Shown here: in pieces, positions 48,875-58,510 of the stretch
Numbering within the stretch: the stretch's first letter is position 1
How the letters are laid out: each line of letters begins with the position of its first letter
Origin: JBAXPV01 sp037132075
Lineage (GTDB): Bacteria; Bacteroidota; Bacteroidia; Bacteroidales; CAIXZF01
Direction of reading: 5' to 3'
Length of the DNA stretch: 64,000 nucleotides
NCBI GenBank assembly: GCA_037132075.1
Contig: JBAXPV010000017.1
Coordinates: forward strand, 1 to 64,000
Translations under genes and position numbers: made by a program
Notes under the pieces: model-generated
What the model was told of the DNA's origin: nothing
Database searches by the model: none
The model's input: only the letters and a program-made list of their open reading frames with translations

Positions 48875-49891
48875 TTAAGACCCGGATCTTGAATAGGGAA
48901 CCTGGTCATGCGTTGCAAATTCACCCTTGTGGTACTTAAAATATCCGGTAATTGCAATCATTGCGGCATTATCAGTAGTAAAAGCAAAGGGTGGAATAAA
49001 AACCTTCCATCCTAGCGCTGCGCCAGCTTCTCTTATTGCAATTTGCAAGCCAGAGTTTGCAGAGACACCACCAGCAATGGCAATTTCTTTTATTCCTGTC
49101 TGTTTCGAAGCCAGGATGAGTTTTTTCATTAAGGATTGAACTATAGCTGCTTGTATAGAGGCTGCAAGATCCTCTTTGTTTTTCTCAATAAAATAAACGT
49201 CCTTTTTAAGCGCATCTCTGACAAAATACAAGAAACTGGTTTTTAACCCACTAAAACTATAGTTTAGGCCAGAGACCTGTCCTTCAGAAAAACTAAAGGC
49301 TTTCGGATTCCCGACTTTGGCAAGCTTGTCAATAACAGGTCCGCCAGGATATGGAAGCCCCATGATCTTCGCCGCTTTATCGAAGGCCTCCCCTGCTGCA
49401 TCATCCAGCGTTTTCCCAAGGATCTCCATATCAAAATGCTCCCTGACCTTGACAATCTGAGTATGCCCACCCGAAACAGTCAGGCAAAGAAAAGGAAAAC
49501 CAGGAACGTCTTTTTCTTCAGGACCATCTTGCAAATAATGAGAAAGAATATGAGCCTGTAAGTGGTCAACTTCAATTAATGGGATATTTAATCCCATGCT
49601 GAAAGCTTTGGCAAAAGAGGTTCCTACCAATAAGGACCCCAGAAGTCCGGGCCCACGGGTAAAAGCAACTGCCTGTAACTGATCTTTCCTTATATTTGCT
49701 TTTTTAAGTGCAGCATCCACTACAGGAATGATATTCTGCTGATGAACCCTGGATGCCAGCTCAGGCACCACACCACCAAAGTTACGGTGTATCTCCTGGT
49801 TGGCGATGATATTGGCAAGGATTTTGGTATCCCCAATCACGGCAGCAGCAGTATCATCACAAGAGGATTCTATGCCTAATATATAAATCAA
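48875..49891 (-). CDS. tsaD: tRNA N6-adenosine threonylcarbamoyltransferase TsaD
   Basis: Transfers threonylcarbamoyl to A37 of ANN-reading tRNAs, with TsaB and TsaE. The 338-residue protein has metal ligands H110 and H114 in VDHLQAHILSH, the phosphate loop GPGLLGSLLVG, the LCLTVSGGHTQI and AGGVSANSGLQ motifs. Length is typical. Its start lies 12 bases from the divergent tamB-like gene, and its -7 box lies inside that gene. Confidence 0.95.
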   Translation of the reverse strand: MIYILGIESSCDDTAAAVIGDTKILANIIANQEIHRNFGGVVPELASRVHQQNIIPVVDAALKKANIRKDQLQAVAFTRGPGLLGSLLVGTSFAKAFSMGLNIPLIEVDHLQAHILSHYLQDGPEEKDVPGFPFLCLTVSGGHTQIVKVREHFDMEILGKTLDDAAGEAFDKAAKIMGLPYPGGPVIDKLAKVGNPKAFSFSEGQVSGLNYSFSGLKTSFLYFVRDALKKDVYFIEKNKEDLAASIQAAIVQSLMKKLILASKQTGIKEIAIAGGVSANSGLQIAIREAGAALGWKVFIPPFAFTTDNAAMIAITGYFKYHKGEFATHDQVPYSRSGS

Positions 49892-49903
49892 GGTCTGAAT
49901 TAA

Positions 49904-52900
49904 ATGAAGTTTGCAAAGGTACCCAAAATTGCATTACCCAAAAACCCCTGGGCCAGATCTGCTATTATCTTGATTATCATTATCATACTTCTTCCATTTG
50001 CTTTTTATGGGGCCTTTCGTTCTGCCCGTGTACAAACCTGGCTTGCCTCAAAAGCAACTTCTTACTTGTCAAAAGAACTTAAAGCGGATATCAGCATAAA
50101 GGGGATCGACATCTCCTGGTTTATGAAGATAACCCTCGAAGGACTTTATCTCAGTGATCAAAAAAAAGACACCATTCTATATGTTGGTAAATTGGGAATC
50201 CTTCCAAATAGCATTCTTTACCGTCAGCAAATTATTGACATCCACAGATTAATCCTGGAAGATGCTAAAATCAACTTAAAAACAGCGAAAGGGGAACGTA
50301 GTTTAAACCTACAGTTTCTGCTTGACTACTTCCAATCAAAAGACACCACAAGCTCAACAGCAGGAAAACCATGGAGTATTCTAGTCCATAATCTTGACCT
50401 GCGTTCAGTCAGTTTCAAACTCGACAACGACAATTACCCGCGCTCCGATACCGGAATCGACTTCTCTCACCTTTACCTGAATCCAGTCAATATCTCCCTG
50501 CGAAATATCCGGAATGTTGGTGATACCATTGAGCTTGGAATTACCAACATCATTGCCAGGGAAGTTCATGGATTTAACCTCAAAACCTTTAACGCAGAAG
50601 CTAAAATAAGTCCAAAGAACATCAACCTGAAAAACCTGGTTATTGAAACAGACCTGTCGGACCTTGCACTCGATTTAAATTTTGACTTTGAAGAATTCAA
50701 TGATTTCAATGACTTTATTGACAAAATTAACATCAATGCTTCGTTTTTACCTTCCAGAATAAACACCCGCGACATAACCTTCTTTGCTCCGGATATTTGG
50801 GGAATGAATGATCAGGTTTTACTTTCAGGCGACGTTACCGGCAAAGTAAATAACATGAAGCTAAAGGACTTTAACCTGGAATATGGCGCAACATCCCGCT
50901 TTCATGGGAACCTGAAAATGATTGGCCTACCCTATATTGAAGAAACCTTTATCAACCTTGACATTAAAAAACTATCGACAAGCACTATTGACCTGGAGCA
51001 AATAATATTACCTGGCGGTAATAAACTCAGTTTACCAGATCAGCTGAAAACTTTGGGAAAAGTCGAGGTATCAGGCAAATTCACCGGCTTTTATAATGAT
51101 TTTGTTTCCTATGCGAATTTCCGAACAAGCCTGGGTAAGGTATTTACCGATATTTCACTGAAGAACAACAAAGAACTTAAACGGTTTGAATACCAGGGCA
51201 CAGTTAAAACAGACAATTTTTATCTGGGAAAACTTCTCGGCATTGAGAGTATCATGAAGAATCTGGACATGAATGCTGAAATCAAAGGGAATGGACTCAC
51301 GCTTAAAACCCTGGATATCGCGATGACCGGAACTATTGACTCAACTGATTTATTTGGGAAGACATACCGCAAAATAGACATCGCTGGGGCAATAAAAGAA
51401 GAAACGTTTACCGGGAGCCTTGAAGTTATTGACCCAGACCTTGACCTTAGTTTTAAAGGCTCTGTTGATTTTAGTGAGAAACACCCCGCTTTTCATTTTC
51501 AGTCTGACATCTCCCATGCCAATCTTAATCATATGAACCTGGTCAAATCAGATACCTCTTATGTGATTGCATCCAGTGTGATCGTCAATACGGAAGGCCT
51601 GGTTTTAGACAGTATGCAAGGGAAATTGAATATTGACAATTTAAGATTGACAGTAAACCACGATACCTACCAGGTAAAATCATTTATTGTCGACATGATC
51701 TCCCGCAAAGGCGACTATAAAGAAGTTTCGATAAAATCGGACTTATTAGACGGGAAACTCACGGGAGTCATCAATTTCCAGAATCTCCAGTCATCTTTTG
51801 AAGGACTTACTGGTATCTACCTCCCTTCGGTTTTTTCAAAAAAAACATCAGATCCTGGCACAGTAAAACAAGCATTTGCTTTCTCAGCAGATTTTAGAGA
51901 CCCGGGTCCGCTTACCAAAGTCTTTTTACCCGGAATTGAAATTGCAAAGAATACTACGATTCAGTGTGAGATAAACAATGAATCACAGCTCGTGAAGCTT
52001 GATGTTAAATCCAAATTATTGTCATTTGGAGAGAAATCCGTCAAAGATTTCTACCTGAGAGGCAATACACAATCGGGTATTTTTATTCTTGAAACCGGAT
52101 GTTCTAAATTCCTGGCCGGAGATGTGTCTTATTTTGACAACCTCAAACTCATGTCGCATGCCAGAAATGACAGCGTAAATTTCAGGTTAAACTGGCAAAA
52201 CATTGATTCTCTGCATACAAATAATGGAGACCTTGGTGGGACAATTGCTCTAAATTCATTCCCAAAAATAAGGATCAGCCTGAAAGACTCTAAAGGAACA
52301 ATCAATGATACCTTATGGAAAGTGGAACCCGGCAATTTTGTAGAAATTGACAGCAATTATATTCACGTACAGAGCCTTAGTATCACCAATGGATTTAGTA
52401 AGCTGTTATTCAATGGCATTTTGTCTGAGAACCCCCTGGATTTGTTTACTGTGAAAATCAATAACTTTGACGTCTCAAATTTCGATAGGCTCACAGTCTC
52501 CACTGGTTTCGATTTCGACGGAATGATTAACGGGGAAGCCCGCATCCTGAATGTTTACCATTCGCCTACTATCATTTCTGACATTACCATAAAGAAGTTA
52601 AGCATTAATGGGGATATCCTCGGTGATGCAGTCATTAGTTCAAGTTGGGATTCAAAAGAATCTGCATTGTTCGCTGGCCTTGATGTTATCTATAAAGGTA
52701 ATATCGGAGAAAACCAACCCATTAAGTTAAAAGGCTATTATTATCCTTTACGAGAGAAAAACAGTCTGGACTTTAGCGCTGACCTGAGTAATTTCCGATT
52801 AAAATCGATTCAAAACCTTTTGTCAAGCTTTAGTTCAAAATTGGTTGGGATAGCCTCAGGACATCTGCTTTTGAAAGGGAGTTTTAACGACATAGAACTA

Positions 52901-54370
52901 AGCGGCAATCTTAAAGTCCAGCGAGGTCAGATGAAAATCGATTACCTGAATACGACCTATTCCTTCAGTCATGAGATTGATTTTCAAAAAGATATGATTT
53001 CAGTAGACAAGATGATCGCCTATGACTCTCTTGGGAACCAGGCCATCATCAATGCGAAAATTATGCACCACAACTTTGCTGAATGGAAATTGGACATTGA
53101 CATTCAGCCAAAGAATTTCCTCGCAATGAATACTCGATTTATCGATAATAACTTGTTTTACGGCAAAGCCTTTGCCAGTGGAAGTGCTACTATTACCGGA
53201 CCGGTCAGTAACCTCGTATTCGACATTAATGCCAAGATAAGCAAAGGGACTCAGTTTTTTTTACCCCTAAACCTTACGGCAGATGTCGCAGATAAAGATT
53301 ATATCACCTTCATCAACCATGCTTCTGATAGCATCATGAAAGAGCCTGAGAAACAAATAGACCTCTCAGGACTAACGATGAACTTTAACCTGGATGCTAC
53401 GCCTGACGGGGAAATCAATTTGTACTTGCCTTATGATATGGGAAATATCAAAGCCAGGGGAGAAGGCCGGCTGAACATGAATGTTGATTCAAAAAGCAAT
53501 TTTGGGATGTTGGGAGAATACAAAGTAACAGAAGGAGCCTATCTCTTTACCCTGAAAAACCTATTCAGCCGTAATTTCGTGCTAGTGCCTGGCGGAAGGA
53601 TTATTTTTAACGGAGATGTCTATACTACCAAACTCGACCTGAGAGCCAGATACAAAATGGAAGCTTCCCTTTCTGCCCTTAAACCTGCCGGAGGGAGTAC
53701 GGATCCTGTTTACAATGAAAAAGTCCCATTGGATATTATTATCGACCTTAAAGGGAATCTGTTTAACCCTGAAATTAACTTTATGCTGTTGCTTAACGAA
53801 AATGACCCCCAGATCAACAGAATCGTTTATGGACAGATTGACACTACCAACCAGCAGCAAATGAGTGAGCAGATGATTTTCCTCCTGGTACTGAAGCAAT
53901 TTAAACCTGTGGAGATCAACAGCAATGTGGAAATCGGGATTTCCGCCGCTGCCTCATCTTATGAGATGCTGGCGAGCCAGATCAGTGGTTGGCTTTCACA
54001 AATCAGTAACAAATTCGATATTGGGGTCAATTATAAACCTGGCGACCAGGTAACTACCGATGAATTAACTGTGGCTTTATCAACCAAATTATTCGACGAC
54101 AGGGTAAAAATTGACGGAAACTTCGGCATGGCTGCAACGAGCAAAACAGCTACGGCTTCCCAAAACGCAAGTAATATCGTGGGGGATGTGAGTGTGGAAT
54201 ACATGATAACTCCTGATGGACGTGTTTATGTCAAAGGATACAACAAATCAAATACAAGTGGTGTATACACCAACCGTGCTCCATACACGCAAGGATTTGG
54301 TATCTATTATCGTAGAGAGTTCGATAACTTTATGGAAATCTTTAAACGAAAAGTGAAAAGCGAAAAGTGA
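49904..54370 (+). CDS. TamB-like translocation/assembly protein (DUF490)
   Basis: A 1,488-residue envelope protein with an N-terminal membrane anchor (about 17-38, SAIILIIIIILLPFAFYGAF). A long run of repeated beta strands, with AsmA/TamB-like DSIDL.. patterns, fills the middle, and a DUF490/TamB C-terminal domain (about 1150-1488) ends in sequences such as VPGGRIIFNGDV, LLNENDPQINRIVYGQ and YYRREFDNFMEIF. TamB-like proteins form hydrophobic grooves that carry lipids or help insert outer-membrane proteins. The divergent tsaD start is 12 bases away. No tamA is nearby. Confidence 0.85.
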   Translation: MKFAKVPKIALPKNPWARSAIILIIIIILLPFAFYGAFRSARVQTWLASKATSYLSKELKADISIKGIDISWFMKITLEGLYLSDQKKDTILYVGKLGILPNSILYRQQIIDIHRLILEDAKINLKTAKGERSLNLQFLLDYFQSKDTTSSTAGKPWSILVHNLDLRSVSFKLDNDNYPRSDTGIDFSHLYLNPVNISLRNIRNVGDTIELGITNIIAREVHGFNLKTFNAEAKISPKNINLKNLVIETDLSDLALDLNFDFEEFNDFNDFIDKININASFLPSRINTRDITFFAPDIWGMNDQVLLSGDVTGKVNNMKLKDFNLEYGATSRFHGNLKMIGLPYIEETFINLDIKKLSTSTIDLEQIILPGGNKLSLPDQLKTLGKVEVSGKFTGFYNDFVSYANFRTSLGKVFTDISLKNNKELKRFEYQGTVKTDNFYLGKLLGIESIMKNLDMNAEIKGNGLTLKTLDIAMTGTIDSTDLFGKTYRKIDIAGAIKEETFTGSLEVIDPDLDLSFKGSVDFSEKHPAFHFQSDISHANLNHMNLVKSDTSYVIASSVIVNTEGLVLDSMQGKLNIDNLRLTVNHDTYQVKSFIVDMISRKGDYKEVSIKSDLLDGKLTGVINFQNLQSSFEGLTGIYLPSVFSKKTSDPGTVKQAFAFSADFRDPGPLTKVFLPGIEIAKNTTIQCEINNESQLVKLDVKSKLLSFGEKSVKDFYLRGNTQSGIFILETGCSKFLAGDVSYFDNLKLMSHARNDSVNFRLNWQNIDSLHTNNGDLGGTIALNSFPKIRISLKDSKGTINDTLWKVEPGNFVEIDSNYIHVQSLSITNGFSKLLFNGILSENPLDLFTVKINNFDVSNFDRLTVSTGFDFDGMINGEARILNVYHSPTIISDITIKKLSINGDILGDAVISSSWDSKESALFAGLDVIYKGNIGENQPIKLKGYYYPLREKNSLDFSADLSNFRLKSIQNLLSSFSSKLVGIASGHLLLKGSFNDIELSGNLKVQRGQMKIDYLNTTYSFSHEIDFQKDMISVDKMIAYDSLGNQAIINAKIMHHNFAEWKLDIDIQPKNFLAMNTRFIDNNLFYGKAFASGSATITGPVSNLVFDINAKISKGTQFFLPLNLTADVADKDYITFINHASDSIMKEPEKQIDLSGLTMNFNLDATPDGEINLYLPYDMGNIKARGEGRLNMNVDSKSNFGMLGEYKVTEGAYLFTLKNLFSRNFVLVPGGRIIFNGDVYTTKLDLRARYKMEASLSALKPAGGSTDPVYNEKVPLDIIIDLKGNLFNPEINFMLLLNENDPQINRIVYGQIDTTNQQQMSEQMIFLLVLKQFKPVEINSNVEIGISAAASSYEMLASQISGWLSQISNKFDIGVNYKPGDQVTTDELTVALSTKLFDDRVKIDGNFGMAATSKTATASQNASNIVGDVSVEYMITPDGRVYVKGYNKSNTSGVYTNRAPYTQGFGIYYRREFDNFMEIFKRKVKSEK
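49914..49921 (-). promoter_or_regulatory. -7 element of tsaD, within the tamB-like coding sequence
   Basis: TACCTTTG on the minus strand matches TAnnTTTG. A TTG lies 18 bases upstream (49942-49940). Both are inside the first 13 codons of the divergent gene that starts at 49904. Confidence 0.5.
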
Positions 54371-54405
54371 AATTGAATTCGCTTAACTGTTTAGTTTTTT
54401 ACTCA

Positions 54406-55617
54406 TCAATCCAGTTCCAGGTTATGCCCCATTTTCTCCATCTTAGTGCGGAGATAATGAATGTTATGATGATTTGGCTGGATACGAAGCGGGATGTTTT
54501 CCACTATTTCAATGCCGTAACCTGCTAAGCCGGCTTTTTTTCTGGGATTGTTAGAAATCAAACGGATCTTGTGAGCGCCTAAATCCCGCAGTATTTGGGC
54601 GCCAATACCATAATCGCGTTCATCAGCCTTAAAGCCAAGTTCAATATTGGCTTCAATCGTATCTCTTCCCATTTCCTGGAGGTGGTATGCCTTCAGTTTA
54701 TTAATCAATCCAATCCCTCTCCCTTCCTGGCTCATGTACAATACCAAACCTTTTCCTTCTTTTTCAACCATCCTCAGCGACTCCTGCAGTTGAGCACCAC
54801 AGTCGCATTTGCTGGATCCAAAAATATCACCGGTAACACAGGATGAATGAACCCTCACAAGCACTGGCTCGTCCTCAGTCCAGCTTCCTTTGATCAGGGC
54901 TATATGCAGCAGTTCTTCATGAAGTTGGCGATAGGCTACCATTCTGAAATTCCCAAAAGTTGTTGGCAGATCGACGCTTTCTTCTTTCTGGATCAGGCTT
55001 TCTTTCGACAGTCGGTATTCGATCAGATCTTTGATGGAGACTACTTTTAAGGAGAAGCGGTCAGCAATCTCAAAGAGCTGAGGCAGTCGCGCCATGGTTC
55101 CGTCTTCATTCATAATTTCGACCAGGGCACCTACCGGTTTTAAACCGGCAAGCCTGGCAAGGTCGATCGTGGCTTCTGTATGGCCTATGCGACGTAATAC
55201 ACCAGCCTTCTTCGCTTTCAGTGGAAAAATGTGTCCGGGACGACCGAGGTCTTCCGGTTTGGTAGCGTCGTCGGCCAGGGCACGAATCGTCATCGCTCTG
55301 TCGCTGGTCGAAATCCCTGTTGTTGCACCCGAACCTAAGAGATCTACAGAGACGGTAAAAGGAGTTTCATGAAGCGAGGTATTGTTAGGCACCATCATAT
55401 CCAACTGCAGGAATTCGCAACGCTCTTCGGTGATCGGGGCACAGATGAGGCCCCTGCCATGCGTCGCCATAAAATTGACGATTTCCGGGGTGATTGTCTC
55501 CGCAGCTGTCACGAAATCACCCTCATTTTCGCGATCTTCATCATCAACAACAATGATGACCTTTCCGGAACGTATATCTTCTAAAGCTTCAGCGATAGTA
55601 TTTAGTCGACGAGTCAT
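54406..55617 (-). CDS. ribBA: Bifunctional riboflavin enzyme RibBA
   Basis: Fusion of 3,4-dihydroxy-2-butanone 4-phosphate synthase (about 1-200) and GTP cyclohydrolase II (about 205-403), the two entry reactions of riboflavin synthesis. The first half has DDEDRENEGDF (25-35) and THGRGLICAPI. The second has the zinc ligands in CVTGDIFGSSKCDCGAQL and QEGRGIGLINKLKAYHLQE, then IGAQILRDLG. Both halves look intact. No FMN riboswitch fits in the short leader. Diverges from mqnA. Confidence 0.96.
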   Translation of the reverse strand: MTRRLNTIAEALEDIRSGKVIIVVDDEDRENEGDFVTAAETITPEIVNFMATHGRGLICAPITEERCEFLQLDMMVPNNTSLHETPFTVSVDLLGSGATTGISTSDRAMTIRALADDATKPEDLGRPGHIFPLKAKKAGVLRRIGHTEATIDLARLAGLKPVGALVEIMNEDGTMARLPQLFEIADRFSLKVVSIKDLIEYRLSKESLIQKEESVDLPTTFGNFRMVAYRQLHEELLHIALIKGSWTEDEPVLVRVHSSCVTGDIFGSSKCDCGAQLQESLRMVEKEGKGLVLYMSQEGRGIGLINKLKAYHLQEMGRDTIEANIELGFKADERDYGIGAQILRDLGAHKIRLISNNPRKKAGLAGYGIEIVENIPLRIQPNHHNIHYLRTKMEKMGHNLELD

Positions 55618-55640
55618 TGTCAGGCATTAAAATTATTGCG

Positions 55641-55648
55641 CAAAGGTA
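55641..55648 (-). promoter_or_regulatory. -7 element of ribBA
   Basis: TACCTTTG on the minus strand, 23 bases before the ribBA ATG at 55617, matches TAnnTTTG. No TTG at standard spacing. The gap to mqnA (55618-55710) shows no structured leader. Confidence 0.5.
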
Positions 55649-55710
55649 CAAAGAAAGCGCACAGAATTTCTTTAAAAATGTGGACCTTTGAGCAGATTTA
55701 CCCAAACACA

Positions 55711-56463
55711 ATGCATCCTTTAAAAATATCCGCTATATCATACCTGAATACCGTTCCTTTTGTTTATGGAATCCAGAATTATCCCGGATTTTCTGATTAT
55801 GAAATTGAATTTGATGTACCTTCAAGTTGCGCTGAAAAGCTGATTCACAACAAAACGGATGTCGGCATCGTTCCCGTAGCCACCATACCCTTCATCCCCG
55901 ATGCCCAGATCATCACACCTTACTGTATAGGTGCACTAAAAGCAGTTGAGACGGTGGTATTGGCCTCAAGAAAACCTTTAAGTGATATCCGGATTGTCTA
56001 TCTCGACACCGACTCCAGAACCTCTGTTCTCTTATTGAAAGTGCTTGCAAAACATCACTGGAAGTTGAATTTTGAGTTCCTGCCACTCGGAAAGAAACAA
56101 TGGGCTGAGTTTGAAAACCATGAAGCTGCAGTACTTATCGGCGATAAAACCTTTGGGCTAAAAAATCATTTTGCCCTGATCACAGATCTTGCAACACAAT
56201 GGTATCAATTTATAAATTTGCCGTTTGTCTTCGCTTGTTGGGTTGCGAATAAAAAACTGCCTGAGCCTGTATTACAGCAATTTAGTAACGCACTTTCTTT
56301 CGGATTGAAGCATGTTGACGAAGCGGTAAAAAGTGTGGATGTTTCCCGCTACCCTGGTGTGAATATTCATCGCTATCTCACTAAAACGATATCCTATACG
56401 CTGGATGAAGAAAAACGGCAAGGGATGCGCTTATTCCTGGAGATGAGTAAAGACATTCGTTAA
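55711..56463 (+). CDS. mqnA: Chorismate dehydratase MqnA (futalosine menaquinone pathway)
   Basis: Converts chorismate to 3-enolpyruvylbenzoate, the first step of the futalosine route to menaquinone. From ATG 55711 (MHPLKISAISYLNTVPFVYG) the protein has 250 residues; the frame is open to 55636 but without a better start. It has the periplasmic-binding-like fold with SAISYLNTVPF, VPSSCAEKL, DVGIVPVA and IGDKTFG. MqnD has a similar fold, but the YLNTVPF motif supports MqnA. The other mqn genes are not in the window. Confidence 0.88.
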   Translation: MHPLKISAISYLNTVPFVYGIQNYPGFSDYEIEFDVPSSCAEKLIHNKTDVGIVPVATIPFIPDAQIITPYCIGALKAVETVVLASRKPLSDIRIVYLDTDSRTSVLLLKVLAKHHWKLNFEFLPLGKKQWAEFENHEAAVLIGDKTFGLKNHFALITDLATQWYQFINLPFVFACWVANKKLPEPVLQQFSNALSFGLKHVDEAVKSVDVSRYPGVNIHRYLTKTISYTLDEEKRQGMRLFLEMSKDIR

Positions 56464-56490
56464 TCAAATGTGTTGGTGCAAGTTTGTTAA

Positions 56491-56517
56491 TTCGTTAATT
56501 AATCATTACTTAACGAA
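56491..56517. terminator. Hairpin between convergent mqnA and yidC
   Basis: An 8-bp perfect stem, TTCGTTAA (56491-56498) with TTAACGAA (56510-56517), around an 11-base loop, flanked by GTGTTGGTGC.. and ..TTAGCACAC that can extend it imperfectly. The surrounding ATTAGCACACTAGCAAATCAGC looks like the dispersed short repeats found elsewhere in such genomes. Confidence 0.5.
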
Positions 56518-56543
56518 CATTAGCACACTAGCAAATCAGCAAA

Positions 56544-58472
56544 TTATTTCTTAGCAGGATAGCCTCTCTTCGTGGCCATTTCTTCCATCCGTTTCTGCCA
56601 GGTAGATTTCGTTACCGGTTTTTTCTTGTTTGCCTGGATCTGAGCATGAATTTTATCTTCATTCACAAAGCTTCGGAATGCCCACATTTGGACAAAAGTA
56701 ATGACATTGGCGAGCAAATAATAATAACTCAGACCAGAAGAATAACTGTTTAAGAATCCCAGGAACATGATGGGCATAAGATACATCATCGTCTTCATGC
56801 CAGGCATCTGAGGTGTGCTAGATCCCATCATATCATTGTTGATCTTGGTGTAAATGATGGTAGAAATGGTCATCAGCAAGGTGAACAAACTCACGTGGTC
56901 TCCATAAAACGGGATGGTAAAACTCAGGTTCAGGATAGAGTCATAGGAAGATAGGTCAGTAGCCCACAGGAATGGCTGCTGCCGAAGCTCAATAGAGGCC
57001 GGAAAAAAACGAAACATCGCGATCAGGATCGGCAACTGCAATAACATAGGGATACATCCTGCCATAGGGTTTATGCCCGCTCGCTTGTAAAGATCCATCG
57101 TAGCCTGTTGCTTCTTTAATGAATCTTCTTTCTTAGGAAACTTGGCTGTAATCTCTTCAATTTCAGGCTTCAGCACACGCATCCTTGCTGAAGAAATATA
57201 GGTTTTATAGGCAATCGGGAACAGAACGATCTTCAATAATATAGTGAGTACCAGGATGATAATTCCATAATTCCAGTTAAAGCCACTGAGGAAGTCAAAG
57301 GTTGGAATCACCGCGAATTTGTTGATCCAGGCAAGTAGGAAGAAACTCCAGCCCAAAGGAATCTGCCTTTCCAGATCAAGATCATATTTTCGATAAACCT
57401 TATATTTATTAGGGCCAAAATAAATCGACATTGCGAATTCAGAATTACTCTGGTTGAAGTTCAAGGGAAGTGTCATGGAAGCCTTCATGGTCTTCAAATA
57501 CCTGTCTCCTACCCTTTCTTTACTCGTGGCAATCATGGCATTGTTAAACGACTCTTTGGCTATCAACACACTGGCAAAGAATTGTTGTTTAAAAGAAACC
57601 CATTTGACCCTGGTTTTCAGTTCTTTTTCTTCGTCTTTGGTCTCGGTGATAAAATTCACCTCATTTTGGAAATACTTATAATATATGGTACTGACATTTC
57701 TTTCGTTCTGGAGGCTTTTTTCCTGTTGTCTCAGGTTTGCATTCCAATCGAGGGTGATATAATCGGTATTGCTGTTCAGAATTTGTTGCATACCATTGAC
57801 AGCGATGGCAAAACCAGTCATATAATCATTGCCTTTCAATGTGTAGGCATATTCGATAAATTTAGAACGGTCATAAGTGGAATCGCCGGCATTGGGGAAG
57901 AGGCGCATCCTGATCCGTACAGAATCCTTACCCGTAACGCGGACACTCTTGCTTGTCAATGGCTTACCTTCATTGTCGAGTGCTTCAAAATGAAGATCCC
58001 GGGTATTGAGCACCCTATTGTTTGAGAAAAAGCTAAAGCTCATCAGCGCAGTATCGGTTTCAAACAAAACAAGTGCTTGCTGGTCGAAGGTTTTAAACTG
58101 TTTCAACTCCACCGACTTGATACTGCCACCATGCGTTGAGATGGTCATTTTGACCAGATCACTCTCGAGGATGACATTTTCTTCTTTGTATTTCGAAGAT
58201 AGTGCAAATGCGCCAAACTTATCTTTATTGACAGTTGCTGTGACACTATCCTGTCTCTTGATCTCGGATGTGGGCTGGGCCCCTGTTTGGGTGGCCGCCG
58301 CTGCTGCCGCTGCGGTTTTCACCGCTTCATTATTGATCTTCTCCACCAGCGCGATAGAATCCTGCTTCTTGCGTGTAGCAGCAAGTTCTTCCTTGCTTGG
58401 AGTCATCCAAAAGCTATAGCCAATAAGGATGAGAAAAATAATTACAAGTCCATAAATGGAGTTTCTATCCAT
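56544..58472 (-). CDS. yidC: Membrane protein insertase YidC
   Basis: Inserts and folds inner-membrane proteins, alone or with SecYEG. The 642-residue protein has an N-terminal helix (YGLVIIFLILIGYSFW, about 8-23), a large periplasmic beta domain (about 90-370), and the conserved five-helix core (about 385-615). The core includes NKFAVIPTFDFL, KIVLFPIAYKTY and the hydrophilic-groove region MLLQLPILIAMFRFFPAS. A Lys-rich cytoplasmic tail ends it. It lies 38 bases after pyrG, a pairing common in Bacteroidota. Confidence 0.95.
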   Translation of the reverse strand: MDRNSIYGLVIIFLILIGYSFWMTPSKEELAATRKKQDSIALVEKINNEAVKTAAAAAAATQTGAQPTSEIKRQDSVTATVNKDKFGAFALSSKYKEENVILESDLVKMTISTHGGSIKSVELKQFKTFDQQALVLFETDTALMSFSFFSNNRVLNTRDLHFEALDNEGKPLTSKSVRVTGKDSVRIRMRLFPNAGDSTYDRSKFIEYAYTLKGNDYMTGFAIAVNGMQQILNSNTDYITLDWNANLRQQEKSLQNERNVSTIYYKYFQNEVNFITETKDEEKELKTRVKWVSFKQQFFASVLIAKESFNNAMIATSKERVGDRYLKTMKASMTLPLNFNQSNSEFAMSIYFGPNKYKVYRKYDLDLERQIPLGWSFFLLAWINKFAVIPTFDFLSGFNWNYGIIILVLTILLKIVLFPIAYKTYISSARMRVLKPEIEEITAKFPKKEDSLKKQQATMDLYKRAGINPMAGCIPMLLQLPILIAMFRFFPASIELRQQPFLWATDLSSYDSILNLSFTIPFYGDHVSLFTLLMTISTIIYTKINNDMMGSSTPQMPGMKTMMYLMPIMFLGFLNSYSSGLSYYYLLANVITFVQMWAFRSFVNEDKIHAQIQANKKKPVTKSTWQKRMEEMATKRGYPAKK

Positions 58473-58510
58473 AGTTTTAAAAAATCAGAAAATGGGTGCA
58501 AAGGTAATGC

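Noticed and set aside
55618..55710. FMN riboswitch before ribBA
   Set aside because: The gap is 93 bases, shared with mqnA and its own start, and shows none of the conserved FMN-riboswitch helices.
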